A stretch of DNA of 64,000 bases from Acanthosepion esculentum (GCA_964036315.1 OZ038509.1:24245384-24309383), one strand, 5' to 3'. Numbered from the stretch's first letter, positions 23,123 to 35,035 are shown. Numbers and translations are program-made. The notes: generated from the sequence alone by a model not told the origin.

Positions 23123-25010
23123 CGTTGAAGTTTTGCATCAGAGTTGGAATTTACATTTACTTAGAAAACTGGACAAGACAAATGCAATGTCCCACTTACA
23201 TAGTGTACTGAAGGCAAGAGAAACAGGAGGAACCTGTGTTTGTATGAAAGACAAAGAGAGATGGCAAAGGGTCAAGAGTTACTTAGAATAACAAAAGACA
23301 GGAAGTTGTGAAAAGATACAATTGCCCACATCTTTAAGGGACATGGACACATAAAAGAAGATGGATTGCATTTTTTATAATAATTTTTATAATTTGATTT
23401 GTATGAAAATACAATGATTTTAAAAATGCAATGAAGAATTTCTATTTTCATCAATTTCAGTAGGAAATTCTGACACAAGAATTACAATGTTAAAACTATC
23501 CTTGGACACAAAGAGGTTATATTGAGTGACAAGAAAACGGATGATCAGGAAAGCCATTTTAATATTCTTGACAGCAAAGAGGCTAAGTGGCAATATTTGT
23601 GTATATGGAACTGAAAATATTGTGCAACAAGAGAAAGCATCAAAAAGAAAACAATGATGACCCTTAGCAGTAAAGAAGTTAAGAATAAATATATAAATGT
23701 TACAGTTATTTTAATCTTGATTTGATTACAAATACAAATCTGCATTAGTTATTATGTATACTACAAGAAGCCCAAAGTTTCTTTGGGGATTTTCAGAACC
23801 TCCTCAGCTTTACTTCCATGTTAAATAACCATTTCCATCCAGCCAAACATTTTACAGCAAAGAAACCACATATCTGCTAAAAAATACTAAATCCTTTTTA
23901 CTTTTATTCGGTTGCTATTTACCCCAGAACATTATTTATGTTGTGTGGGCATTTCAGGCAGCTTATGAAGCTGAGGAAGAAAGAGAGAAAAACTTTGTAT
24001 TAAATTTAATTGAAGCAGTCTGTTTTCAACAACTACCCAACCACACATGGAGCTGCCTTAAAAAAAAAAGCAAAAAAAAGCAGTCTGTTTATCCTCGCAA
24101 ATATTTCAAAAAGACAATAACAAAACAAAGCTGAGATTCAAATCTTTCAAGTCTGATAAATACAAAAATTTTGAAATTAAAAAAAAAAAAGAAAAACTCA
24201 TCAAAAATTCCTCTTAATTTGAGATTCTAACATGTTTACATCATCAGGCAAAGTAGCAACCAGATTTGGAAAAGTCTATCAACATTTCTGTTTAAATACA
24301 AGAGGAAACGAAGAGGAGAGAAAATTTATTTAAAGTTTTCCAATTTGGATAACTTGTAGGCCTTCAAGCATATAGCAAGGCTCTGGTAGGACAACGTGAA
24401 AATATTTTTTAGGATCTTTACTAACAAAAAATGCTGTTTTGTCAGAATTTTATTTACAAGTTCTTTGAAATCATTTGCAAATGTTACTTTAAAGTCTATT
24501 ATGAGTATGGATTATTTCAAGGCAGAAAAATGTAGAGTTTGCAGGAAAGCACTTATCATACGAGGAACAGACAGGAAGCAGCACACACAACCCTTAGATA
24601 TTTAAGTGGTTAATAAACAACGAAGCTTTCTTATTTTGCCCTACAAGAGTTGAAGGGAGACAATAGTTTCTCAGAATAGCAAGCAGATTTCTACTTGGAA
24701 GAGAATTCCCACCAGTGTCTGGAATTACTATCCCTACATAGGTTTGCAGGTAAAGAATCTTTGCCCAATAAGGTAGAGATGAATCAAAAAGACAATTCCA
24801 CTGAAGACATTTGAAATAAGAACAGAGTAGAAAAGCCTTGGAAAAGAAGATTTTATAACTTTCTCCTGTTTAGGGAAAAAGATATCTGATAATCAACATC
24901 AAGTGAGATTGAGTATTTCTTAAAGTAAACTCCTTAAGTTTGGCCTGGGCAGAAAGAAAAAAGAAAGCCACATGAAATCAACTATCTTGCTATTAGATGG
25001 TAATATCTAA
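23123..25010. other. Non-coding stretch
   Basis: Low-copy AT-rich sequence with A-runs near 24060 and 24181. Open frames of 60-70 codons have no recognisable domain. Confidence 0.4.
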
Positions 25011-25495
25011 ATGGTGCAACCACTCGTATCTGAGGATGCCCATCTACTAGGGTGGCTAGCCAATCCCCTTTGCAGACACCTGCTCAGGCACTTATGTGTT
25101 TTTTCAACACCCATAGAGCTCACCTGCGGTTTATATTGCAACTATGCTGAGCGGGCCTTAGGTACAGTTTCCGGGAGAGAGAGCATGTTGTCTAGCATGA
25201 TCAACAGTCTGAACAAAGCCAGCACATTCAAACCCTCAGTTACGATGACTTGTGACTTTGTGATAGCTAAACCACTGCCGGCTCACAAAGAGTTCCATCT
25301 ACCCAATTTCACTCACAAGGATTGGGTCAACCTGTGGTAGGGTTTTCAGTCAATTTTTCAAAAGATCGTTTCCTCCAGACCAATAACATCAAGAAGTCAC
25401 CTTCCTGACAAATCGACCATCATGAGATTCAAACCCAGGTCTCATGGTCACAAAATGAACGTTCTAACCACTTGTCCACATGCCCATAATATAAT
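25011..25495 (-). mobile_element. tRNA-derived SINE family 4
   Basis: The minus-strand head at about 25495-25420 has an A-box-like TGGACAAGTGGTTAGAAC and a B box CTGGGTTTGAATCTCATG at tRNA-like spacing. The body follows with CTTGTGAGTGAAATTGGGTA and AACTCTTTGTGAGCC, which resembles cephalopod SINE bodies. The 109-codon plus-strand frame at 25011-25340 lies in the body and is not a gene. The far end of the body is uncertain. Confidence 0.7.
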
Positions 25496-26280
25496 GGTAA
25501 TATAGAAGCAGATTGAAAGAAGAGAGAACTTTGAAGAATAACAACAACAAAGTTCTTCATTCTGATCACGTCTTCTTCAAAGACAATCGGTCTGCATTTC
25601 ACAATAATTCAAAACTACCCAAATTGTGAAATTTGTCTTTCAAAAGATGCAGTAGTCAAACAAATGAATTCCAATGTTTACTTCCTAAATGTTTAGTAAC
25701 TGCAAAGCCAGTTCACTCAAGTCAACCAGACTAGTCAATTAACATTCTAGCTGATTAACACAAGCGAACAAATGGGAGGGAGGTGCTAGTTTCCTGTGAA
25801 ATTAAGTAATTAATAGAAGTGGCATTTATTAGTCAAAAATAACATTTTTCAATAATAACATTTTTGTTTTTACTCATGGTATTTTAAATAAATTTAAAAC
25901 CCAGAAATGTTCATTTGCCTTAAAATAGCAAATCGTCCACAATGAAGATTTTGTACAGAACAGGCGAGAAGTTGTTTTAATGTTACAAGCAAAATGCCTG
26001 TTTATGGACATGAAAAAAGGACTTAAGTGGTTCATTATATTTCAAATGAAAATTGAACGAAAGCCTAATTCATTAGAGAGTGAGAAAAACAGTTCCCCCA
26101 CTCCAAGAAAATCACATTTAATGAGGTTAAAAGCTAATAATAATTTCAGCTTCAAACAACAAGCCTTTTTAAAAAGAAAGTGAGGTAGGGGAGTAAATTA
26201 ACCAAATCTTCATGAAGAGACACAATAATGTATGAGGAAAAACCATCAAGTGAAAGTTTTGATCATATAAAACCGTGTTT
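25496..26280. other. Non-coding stretch
   Basis: AT-rich, no repeat recognised. Paired TAATTAAC-type motifs near 25737-25812 are noted only as possible regulatory DNA. Confidence 0.35.
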
Positions 26281-26590
26281 TTTATATTAAAGTTCACTCA
26301 ATACAATGCTCAAGAGCCACTCAAACTAGAGGGCTAACGTCAACATGGTTATGATGAATGAGGTGTTTGATATGAGTGAAAGAAGAGGTGGTAAGAAGTA
26401 AATATTATGAAGATAAGCAGGATAGATAATGATTGATCCTTGACTTGAAGAGGTTAAAATTATAGTGTTCAGGAAAGCATCCACGTGGGAGACTGTTTCA
26501 CAGAGTAGTAGTTTTTAGGGAAAAGCAGCCTGAGTAGAACTTCCTTCTTACAAATGGAATACAAAGAAAATAAACAGCTAGACATCACTC
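26281..26590 (-). pseudogene. LINE family A 3' end
   Basis: Minus-strand translation shows the extreme C-terminus of the polymerase ORF: SLYSICKK, LRLLFPKNYYSVKQSPTWML and then FKSRINHYLS-like text with stops. It leads to the family tail GCCACTCAAACTAGAGGGCT at 26310-26329 (plus-strand reading). Compare 1200-1803 and 20204-20360. Confidence 0.65.
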
Positions 26591-27548
26591 TTTGATTTTT
26601 ACAAATGTTTCCTATTTTTCCCTGCAAAATAGATTGCGGGGGTGGGGGTCTTAGCTTAAACAAAAAGTAAGTACTTGGCATTAAAAGACACTTTCAGGAA
26701 GCAACTAAGGTTGGCCAACTGCAATTGTAGAGACAGTGTAGCAGTAGGTCACTTCAAGCAAGCAGCTTTTGCTAAGCAAATAAATCAACATTTGAATAGT
26801 TGGTCATTAGAGCTTTAGTAAACATTTATAATAATAGGGAGTTGTTAGTCCACAAACGCTGTTGCTGCTGCTGCTGCTATCATTGTAATAATGAAACCAG
26901 TAGACAGCATGTAATGGGTGGCAAAAGAGACAATTTAGCGTGTGACAACCAGTAGCCATCTTCTTAGGAGAGTGGTTCACAACAGGCTGGGAGGAAATGC
27001 TTGAGAGCATGGAATTCTATTCCCCTGAAAGAATGACAACAACGGGAGAGAGAGTTGGTTGGGGAGTGAAGGCTGATTGGAAAAAAAAAACATGGTTTTA
27101 AGGGAGAGGTTTGTCTATCAGTAATATGTGTGTATGTGTACACATGTCATCAGAAGCAGTGTGTAAGAAACAGAGAAAATGATTGAGATGTTGCAGGAGG
27201 GGGCGGGTGGTCACAGGATCTAAAGTATTTCTAGACCCGACAGAAAGGAAAGCAGGTAAACGAAAGAAAACTATCAACTTTATCAAATTTGTTGAATCAG
27301 ACAGATTTAATGCTTTCGAACAACAAATGGAATCTAGAAGAAATCAATTTAAATAACTGAAAACAATAATATTTTTTTTTTAAGTTTGAAAAAAAATAAA
27401 TGACGTTTTTTTTTGTTTTTTTTTTCTTTCAAAAAAGTTTCATGAGTAACAAAATAAATTAGTCAGTCAATATTGGAATCAGATATTTCCATAACTTTTA
27501 AAAATAAATTAGCTCATTTTTTTTTGTCTTAATTCTTAAAATGAGAAA
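26591..27548. other. Non-coding stretch
   Basis: A short GCTGCTGCTGCT run at 26858-26877 and G-rich patches occur. No gene is recognised. Confidence 0.4.
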
Positions 27549-27640
27549 CTATTATTATTATAGACCGATTTACATAGACTAGTATCCTCACCTTGATTGT
27601 TATAGTCAAAACATTAGAATCTACTTCAGGTTTCTCTCTT
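27549..27640 (-). repeat. SINE tail fragment
   Basis: Carries CCGATTTACATAGACTAGTA, TCCTCACCTTGATTGTTATAG and CTACTTCAGG, a diverged minus-strand copy of the family 1 tail like those at 8.96-9.15 kb. Confidence 0.55.
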
Positions 27641-27733
27641 AGTTGGTAATCTCCTTCTTGTAATTTTAAAAGCAAAATGTTTATAAAATCTACAATATTA
27701 AACTATTCTCATTCTACTTCCAATGTTATAGAC

Positions 27734-28409
27734 CAGTGGTTCTCAACCTTTTTTATCCATGGACCACTTTTACTCTTAATTTTTTTTTTGATTGCACCCC
27801 CATGACCATTCAATGAAAAATAGCTTATTTTATTTTTTTACTTATAGGTAAGTTTAGAAATTGTATTATACAAATAGTAAATGTATATGCTTCCTTTATA
27901 CATAATCCTTATATAATTTATATATTAAATTAATTTTATTATTAATATTTTTTTATATTTTATATTAATTACTTTATATTAATATTTTATTTTATTAATA
28001 TTTAAAATTATTATTAATATATTAAATTAATTTATTTAATAAATTATAATCTTTAAATAATTTTCCTTTCTGTATATAATCCTTCCTTTATATATCTCTT
28101 GCAGATTTTATTCCTCTTTTACAATCAAAACATCCAGTAGAGTAAAAGGGGCGCTAAAACTTACATCACTTGATCTTTTTTTCTGCTATTTTTAGACTTG
28201 TTTTTCTATTTTTAATACTTTAATATGGCATAGATTATTGTAGAAATTCCAGTGGTCAGTTGTAACAACATGAAAATTTGCAAAGTGAAATTGCTCTATG
28301 GACCACTAAAATATCACTATGGACTCCCAATTTGCTATTTTTTTGTGTGGACCCCCAGTTATGTTACACAGATACTCAGGGTGCATATGGACCCCAGTTG
28401 AGAACCACC
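27734..28409. mobile_element. Non-autonomous hAT-like element
   Basis: Left end CAGTGGTTCTCAACC and right end complement GGTGGTTCTCAACTGG are hAT-type terminal inverted repeats. Sub-terminal sequence is also inverted (ATGGACCACTTTT against CTATGGACCACTAAAAT and GGACCCC). The interior is extremely AT-rich with TTAATA palindromes and has no transposase. The 8-bp target duplication is degraded: left TATAGACC and right AATAGATA share only the ATAGA core. Confidence 0.75.
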
Positions 28410-28877
28410 AATAGATATGATCTCATATCATCAGTTAATTCATTCACTCAGCGATGTTTCTTGCCTGCTTCTGCTTCTTTCAATGGCGGTCAGGAGTTCA
28501 ATCCTATGGGTGAGTAGTGCAAGAAAGTTCAGACAAGTGATATTACAAGGTCAAATTAACTAAAAAACAACTGATATCTGATATGAATTGAAGAAAAGGT
28601 GCCTTTCAAAAATGAACAGGTTAACTGAAGGAGGCTGGATTAGGGTACAGTATGCAAAAGATTGTGAATATAACAATAAAGATGAGGATGTAATAAATTT
28701 GTTTGGTGCAACCCACCCACCCCCAAAAAATAGGAGCAAGAAAAGTATATAATAATTTCAACTAAATGTTACAAACATTTCTACATTTCTTATAAATATT
28801 ATCCCAAAGTTTTTGTGTAATCATCATTATCTGACTGCAGAGAAAAATATAGTATGATTATTTCAAAAGAATGAAGA
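28410..28877. other. Non-coding stretch
   Basis: Nothing recognised. A B-box-like GAGTTCAATCC near 28495 is isolated. Confidence 0.35.
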
Positions 28878-29670
28878 TACCATATTTGCTGGCCTATTGG
28901 ATACAGATTTCTTTCCCAAAATATTACCCTGCGCCCAATACAGCAACATCATGTATGAGAAGGACATGATGGCCAGGAAAGAAAGTGGGGCTCACTAGGA
29001 ATCCGTGTACGCATAGATCTGAAACTAGGACTCCTAGAAGAGAACAAACATGATATCAATAAAAATATCCATGGAAAATCCACCCAGGAAAAAGAAATTT
29101 ATGGAATTGCCCAATATTTTGCTGCTTGTTTTGTAGAAATACCAGATTTTACAGAAATATTTGCTTTGACTGGTCTATTGCTGCTTGCTTTGTGTGAGTG
29201 TTTCTTGATATACAGGTATTGGAATTTGCTTTTCTGCATCTATGCTATGGGACTTCATTTACCAACAAGTACCAGATTTCTGGGTTTTTTTTTCTTTTTT
29301 TTGGCCTATTACCATATGTACTAGTGTTCACTAATAGCAGTAGATTTCTTTGTCGCTATTATGTACGTGCAGATGTTGCACCCTGAAAAACAACTAAAAT
29401 AATTTTCAATAAATGCATGATGAAATCTACTAAAATTCTTCTTTTCCAAAAAATAGCCTGGTAATTAAATCTTTCATCACTTCTATTTAAAAACAATGTC
29501 CCAGTCGTATAATTTGTGCTAATACTGTAAGTGTTTCTTCATGGTTAGTGAGAATGTCATATCATGGTAAGGTTATAATTTTGATCTTTTGGGTTGTGAT
29601 GTGTGCATTTTTTTTTCTAAATATTCCATGCCGAAATCTGGGTGTATCTAATAGGCCGGCAAATAGAGTA
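28878..29670. mobile_element. Unclassified DNA transposon with about 35-bp inverted ends
   Basis: The left end TACCATATTTGCTGGCCTAT pairs with the right end complement TACTCTATTTGCCGGCCTAT. Both continue with (T/A)GATACA and an AGATTTC block. The length is 793 bp with no transposase frame. Internal copies of an ATACCAGATTT phrase occur near 29140 and 29268. I cannot identify the target duplication or superfamily. Confidence 0.65.
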
Positions 29671-29695
29671 ATTTAAAAACAAATACAATTTCATC

Positions 29696-30021
29696 TATAT
29701 TTCTAAGATGAGGTAATGTAATTGTTCACATTGTTCAGATTGTTGTCGTCATATTCACAATGTTTTGGACATTGTACACTCCAGCCTTCTTCAGGTAATT
29801 GGAATTTCGAACCAAACCCTTTATTTCGTCCACTGGGATAGACTGTTATAGTTCCACGTGCCATGCCTCTTCTGGATATCTCAATATTAGTTATCTCCCT
29901 TTTAACTCAACTGTTCAAGTTTTTGTTCACCCCTGCTGTGGCTAGGTATTGAACTTACAACACTTTGGGCCAAGTCACTGGATTCAACCAATGCTTTTAT
30001 CCAATGGACCATGTGTCCTTG
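29696..30021 (-). mobile_element. SINE family 1, nearly full length
   Basis: Minus-strand order is: tRNA-like head (CACATGGTCCATTGGATAAA with a diverged A box, and a B-box-like AAGTTCAATACCTAG), a body with GGCATGGCACGTGGAAC and AAGGGTTTGGTTCG, then the tail with CCTGAAGAAGGCTGGAGTG and ending ACCTCATCTTAGAAATATAG. It matches 62568-62892 and 30816-31126. Confidence 0.85.
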
Positions 30022-30117
30022 AAATTCCAATCACCTGAAGAAGGCTGGTGTGTACAACAGTCAAAACATTGTGATGAGGACAACTGTGTCTGAACAAATG
30101 TAAATAACAACATTTTA
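30022..30117 (+). mobile_element. SINE family 1 tail, inverted next to the previous copy
   Basis: Contains CACCTGAAGAAGGCTGGTGT, ACAGTCAAAACATTGTGATGAGG and AATGTAAATAAC. It abuts the head of the preceding minus-strand SINE. Confidence 0.8.
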
Positions 30118-30723
30118 TATTTCGGTGTTTATTTACATCTTCATACGAGGAAATAAATATGGAAATACTAACAAAATTATCGGCAACTCTTGTTTCTGAG
30201 TTAAATATGCTCTCCTAAAGCCAGTTTTCTTTTTAGGGTTACTACCTATCAAAATGTGTGACAAATAAAGTTCTCTTTTTTGATGAAGAAAAAAAACAAC
30301 CCAGAAATGTTTAACTAACATTTTTATCTAATATTATTTTATTTTTGCTTAACCTTTTCTTTGTTTTGATCATTTTCAACTGACACACTTTTTAGAGGTG
30401 TCAATACCAAAAAAGACCTGAAGCAAAAAAGCAAAAGGTTTAATTGATACAATTGCCAAGAAACAATGCCAACCTTTTTACGTTTCTTACCACCACAATA
30501 GGACAAGAGGCCAATTGAGATGTTGTTTTACTCTATTTAGGCTTCATTGACTAAACCACAATTACAATGAAGTGACTAGTTTTTGTTTTTTTTTAAGAGA
30601 AAATAAAGGTCAGGTAGAAAAGTTACACATTTTCACTGATACTACTTGAAGATGTTAGCCAGAATAGATATAAAAAAAATCTCCAGGTAGATTTCAGATA
30701 AACAAATATTTTTTTCTTTTTTT
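30118..30723. other. Non-coding stretch
   Basis: No gene or recognisable repeat. Confidence 0.4.
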
Positions 30724-30800
30724 AAAATTAATTCACCCCCAAGCAAGGCAATAAAGCCACTAAGACACAAGGGGCTACTGGGAATGAAAGAGAAGAAAAA
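30724..30800. repeat. Repeat family 3 fragment
   Basis: ATTCACCCCCAAGCAAGGCA, then AAGCCACTAAGACACAAGGG and a GGGAATGAAAGAGAAG end, matching 58340-58440 and 15561-15620. Confidence 0.7.
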
Positions 30801-30815
30801 CATTTTTAAAAGGAA

Positions 30816-31126
30816 CTATTTACAATATTTGCATTGTTCAAACTATTGTCCTCATTTTTATTGTCATATTCACATTTCAGCCATTGTACACTCCAGCCTT
30901 CTTCAGGTGACTGGAACTTCGAACCGAGCCCTTTATTTCGTCCACCAGAGTAGATTGTTCTAGTTCCATGTGCCATGCCTCTACTGCATGTCACAGTTAT
31001 CTCCCTTTAACCTAACTCTCCAAGTTTTTGTTCACCACTGCAGTAGCCGGGTACTGAAATCACAACTCCCTGGGTCAAGTCACTGGATCCAACCAACGCT
31101 TTTATACACTGGGCCATGTGTCCTTG
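30816..31126 (-). mobile_element. SINE family 1, nearly full length
   Basis: The tail at 30816-30905 includes CTCCAGCCTTCTTCAGG. The body has TTCTAGTTCCATGTGCCATG. The tRNA-like head ends with GGGCCATGTGTCC at about 31110-31126. Confidence 0.85.
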
Positions 31127-31139
31127 CAGTAATGAACAA

Positions 31140-31372
31140 AATTTGGAGTTAAAGGGAGATAACCGAGACATCCGGAAGAGGCATGGCACGTGGAACTAGA
31201 ACAACCTAACCCAGTGAACAAAATAAAGGTTCAGTTCAAAATTCCAATCACCTGAAGAAGGCCGAAGCATACAATGGCTGAGACGTTATGAATATGGCAA
31301 CACAGATGAGGACAACAGTATAAATAATGTAAATAATTATAATACCTCATCTCAGAAATATAGACAGATATT
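31140..31372 (+). mobile_element. SINE family 1 body and tail, opposite strand
   Basis: A GGCATGGCACGTGGAACTAG body and CACCTGAAGAAGGCCGAAGC tail end at CTCATCTCAGAAATATAGAC. The head is missing. With the preceding copy it forms an inverted pair in which only 13 bp separates the two. Confidence 0.85.
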
Positions 31373-32325
31373 GAAGGACTATTTCTGCCTGGAACAGAAA
31401 TTAAACCACAACCATCGGGTAAATAAATGTACTTAAACAACGCTTCGCTTTCAAATAACGAAGAGAAATTGATAAATTGAAACATGATGGAAAATGCAGT
31501 TTATTTTTCATAGGAAAAACTTTAAAGATCAGTAAGAGAAACTCTTTCCCCATTTCAAGGTCAGCTAATCCTAATAATCAGCCCCTTGAATTTTTTTTAA
31601 TTAAAAGAGAGAGTCAAAGTTTCTTTTACAATGATGTTTAGTTTGGCCCACTTGTAAGTGGGAATCTATTCACTTCAAACTAAACAAAAAGAGCAAATCA
31701 CTGCAACTTCTAAACATTTACAATCCAAAAGAAACCTGTCTCAGTATTCGACATTACAAATAAAAAAACAGCTGTTGGGAAAGACGATACTCTTATATGT
31801 CAACCACTTGGAGGGCATGTAAAATATATCTGATTTCAAAGTCTCAATTTACATAGCACTCATTTCTATCACCCTGCAATCATTAGTAGCAGGGTGGAAG
31901 TCTGTTAAATATAGCAGTAGCAACAGTGAATCCTTGTACCTGCGAAAACACAAAGAAACAGTTGTCTTCTCTTCGATTACAAGCTTGGCAGCCAGTCGAG
32001 ATGAGTAAACAGTACAAAGTACACTTGAGTAAGGTAGAGAGTAAAATACTGACATCACGACTCAAATATGACTTTCTACGAAACGGACTCCTTTTTAGAA
32101 TTTTCTGAAAGATCTCAAAAGATTAAGTCGCTCTTGTAATTATAGAATTTCATATTTGACAGTGAGAGAATTGGCTTGAATTTTCTGCTGCAGGAGTAAT
32201 TGCAGAGGAGGGAAGTTTCTGTTGAGGAACATGTTGGGAGGTATAGGAGAGTTCCCTATTTTATAATGCTCATAAAACCTTTACCCTCACTCCAATAAGA
32301 GATTTTCATTTTATGAAAGGATATA

Positions 32326-32328
<3 letters not shown>
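31373..32328. other. Non-coding stretch
   Basis: AT-rich, low-copy. No supportable gene. Confidence 0.4.

Positions 32329-32371
<43 letters not shown>
32329..32371. repeat. (GT)n microsatellite at the mariner target site
   Basis: About 20 GT units end in TA at 32370-32371, which is the left target dinucleotide of the mariner. Confidence 0.9.
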
Positions 32372-32375
<4 letters not shown>

Positions 32376-33271
32376 GGTCATTCAATAAATAAGTTGAATT
32401 TTTTGGTATAAGGACTTCTAATACAGATAGGAGCTTACTTTTTTTAAATTTTTTTTTTGTTTAACTTCTTTTTCACATGGATTTAATTTCTTTTGCAGAT
32501 TAAAAAAAAACGTTCAGAGTTTTGGCGATTAACAAAGATGGCCGACCAAGAAGCATGCTCCAGGATTGAACAGTGGTCAGTTATCAAGTTTTTGGTTGCT
32601 GAAGGGTGCAAACCAGTTGAAATTCATAGGAGAATGTCAACTGTGTATGGTGCCACATGTTTCAGCCAAAAAAATGTCTACAAGTGGGCTAAATTGTTTA
32701 AAGAAGGATGGAGCAGTGTTGAGAATGAAGACAGGCCTGGGAGGCCTACAGAAGTGAGGTCTCCTGAGGTGATCGAATCAGTCAATGATCTCATTCAGTC
32801 TGACAGAAGGGTGACAGTGGATGACATTGAAAGGACTTTGAGCTTATCTGTTGGGACAGCACACAAGGTCAGCTGCTGGTGGGTGCCAAAGATGCTTACT
32901 GCAGAGCACAAACAGCACAGCAGCCCAAACGGTGCAGACCATCAACGAGCTGGGCTGGGAACTGCTCCCTCATCCCCCTTACAGCCCAAACCTTGCCCCT
33001 TCAGACTTTCACCTGTTTGGTCCCTTGAAAAGCGTTCACGAGAGGCACGAAGTTTAAAAGTGGCGATGAAGTCAAAAGTGTTGTGAGCGACTGGCTGAGA
33101 CATCAATCCAAAGATTTTTATGCTGAGGGAATACGGAAGCTTGTGCACAGATGGGAAAAGTTTGTGACAGTGCTGGGAGACCACGTTGAAAAATAATAAA
33201 AAAAAGTAAGCTTCTATCTGTATTAGAAGTCCTTATACCGAAAAATTCACCTTATTTATTGAATGACCCTC

Positions 33272-33272
<1 letters not shown>
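32372..33272 (+). mobile_element. Internally deleted mariner element
   Basis: The element is 901 bp. Left end CGAGGGTCATTCAATAAATA and the complement of the right end agree over about 75 bp with about three mismatches, through GTATAAGGACTTCTAATACA. TA flanks it on both sides (32370-32371 and 33273-33274). It sits between a GT array and a TA array. Low divergence of the ends suggests a young copy. The coding region has lost its middle (see next entry), so the element needs a transposase supplied in trans. Confidence 0.95.
32538..33196 (+). pseudogene. Mariner transposase, middle deleted
   Basis: The protein starts MADQEACSRIEQWSVIKFL and keeps the N-terminal paired helix-turn-helix DNA-binding region (about residues 1-110), including KNVYKWAKLFKEGW and DRPGRP. 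It then reads WVPKMLTAEHKQ. From there it jumps to TAAQTVQTINELGWELLPHP, followed by the third-catalytic-Asp block SPNLAPSDFHLFGPLK, and ends SDWLRHQSKDF, KLVHRWEKFVTVLGDHVEK, TAA at 33194-33196. The segment that should carry the first two catalytic Asp residues (near HYD and DNARPH) is absent. This corresponds to about 350-400 bp relative to normal mariners of about 1.3 kb. Frameshifts at the junction and near 33045 break the frame. It is catalytically dead but may still bind the termini. Confidence 0.93.

Positions 33273-33322
<50 letters not shown>
33273..33322. repeat. (TA)n microsatellite
   Basis: About 25 TA units directly after the mariner. A second short run is at 33440-33462. Confidence 0.95.
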
Positions 33323-33324
<2 letters not shown>

Positions 33325-33594
33325 AAATGGAACTAATGTCTTTGGTTTAATAACAAAATTAAATTCAGGGGCTTTAGCTTCCATTTCTGAAACATGGTTA
33401 TCAATGTGTAGCAAAAAAAAACATATTTTAAATCAATTAATATATATATATATATATATATTAAAGCAAGGAATCTTTTAGGACTTCTTGAAATTATATT
33501 TTTAAGAAATTATTTTCTGAAGTTCTTTTTCCCAAACAAAACAATTAATAGGATGTTTGGTTTAAAAAAAAAAAAAAAGAGGCCAATACTTCAC

Positions 33595-34139
33595 TGAAAG
33601 ACTAGATTGGCAACTAGGTCTCACTGTTTTACTGTTGAACTAGCTAGATGCATTTTCCACTTCTATCCTAACAGTTTCTTTTCTCACACTTCCCACCTGT
33701 GGAACTCCCTTCTGATTTCTTGATTCCCTGATAATTATAATCTTCAACAATTTAAGCGCAACATCAATCGCTATCTTCCATTTTCTTGAAGCCTGTTCCT
33801 TTATTAACCTTTCCTAAATCCTTCCTATTCTCAGTCTTCTCATTCTCTTTCACTTTCACTCCCTGTAACCCACGGCATTCTGTAAGGTGATCTATTCTGA
33901 CCAGGCATCTCAACTTCAGTCACTTTTCTCATGTCTTTTCTACAAATATTTTCATGGTAACTGTTCTGATGTGCTTTTCTCCTTAGTGCCTTGACTACAT
34001 GAATTTAAGTATGCTACTAGATTGCTGTTGAACTAGCCATCTTCCATTTTCTTGAAGCCTGTTCCTTTTTGTTCTTTCCTCAATTCTTTTCATTCTCTTT
34101 CACTTTCACACTCTGTAACCCCCTTGGGAGCGAAATGAT

Positions 34140-34145
<6 letters not shown>
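33595..34145 (+). pseudogene. LINE family B C-terminus and 3' tail, partly duplicated
   Basis: Plus-strand translation near 33600-33810 gives RLATRSHRFTVEL-like text, then SFFSHTSHLWNSLLIS and FKRNINRYLP-like text with stops. This is the post-RT C-terminus seen on the minus strand at 36.7, 59.4 and 63.3 kb. The tail CCATTTTCTTGAAGCCTGTT at 33778 recurs at 34040 after a deletion that joins GTTGAACTAGC directly to it. Both end in CATTCTCTTTCACTTTCAC and a TGTAACCC block, followed at 34143 by a long TA array. Confidence 0.7.

Positions 34146-34200
<55 letters not shown>
34143..34200. repeat. (AT)n microsatellite, about 28 units
   Basis: Uninterrupted; follows the GAAATGATTAAAT end of the LINE tail. 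Confidence 0.95.
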
Positions 34201-34202
<2 letters not shown>

Positions 34203-34794
34203 TAGTTTACCAATTATCAGTTCATATCTAAACTCAGCCACTTTGGCCACACTCACATACTGATATGTATGCAAATTTATGCACAATACATGTTTTCACT
34301 CTCATCCCAGCTGACTATTAATATCATTGCCATTGAGTTTGTATACAAGCTCCTGGTCGTGGCAAGAACTACTAACACATACTCTGCTCATAATGACATC
34401 ATATTTTGTTAAATCTATAGCATCATTAGGTTTTTACACTTGAGTATTTAAATATATAAATAAATAACCAGTATAAAAGAAATAACTGTTAGAATACAGT
34501 TAGAGACGTTAACAGACAACAAAGAAGAGTAATGGGAAACCTGCTGTTCACTGGCCACGTGTGAACTGTTTGGTCTTTTGGAATAGTACACTTAATTTCA
34601 TAAGAAAAATAACGTTTCTTAAAATTTTATTTCCCTTTATTCTCACTTGTTCACTCACACATTGTCTCATATACATGGTGCGATGGATAAATTGTCGTCT
34701 GAATTATGCAAAAATGAAAATAGCATTGACATCTCATTTTAACAGATATAATTACCAAAATTACACAAAAAATATCTTGAAATATTAAAGAGTA
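34201..34794. other. Non-coding stretch
   Basis: No recognisable gene. The right part may be the 3' untranslated part of the adjoining transposon. Confidence 0.35.
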
Positions 34795-35035
34795 AATTTA
34801 TTCAATAAAATTGCCATTGGCTTCAACCACGGTTTCCAGTTGAATCTCCTGCAACTTTTCTAGACAGTCTTCTTGTTTAAGTTGGTGATTGCTGCAATAA
34901 TCCTTGCCTTCAGTTCATCTTTGGTGTTACAAGAAGTTTTGTTGGTCTCTCGCTCAATTGCACCCCATAATAATAATCAAGGGGATTGCAGTCTGGAGAG
35001 TTCCCCATTCTCAGCCTGATCTGGCTCTTGATTCA
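34795..35035 (-). pseudogene. Tc1/mariner transposase C-terminal fragment
   Basis: Minus-strand translation contains WGAIERETNKTSCNTKDELK, then ARIIAAITNLNKKTV and SCRRFNWKPWLKPM. This is the C-terminal end of a mariner-like transposase after the NPLDYY.WG block (here degraded to LQSP and LLL with a stop). Stops occur before KSCRRF. Only about the last 80 residues survive, so no catalytic residues can be judged beyond the degraded third-Asp block. Confidence 0.75.

Noticed and set aside
25011..25340. 109-codon plus-strand frame
   Set aside because: It lies in the body of a minus-strand tRNA-derived SINE and resembles no protein family I know.
26858..26877. Expandable CTG/CAG coding repeat
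   Set aside because: Only about six units and not in a credible exon.
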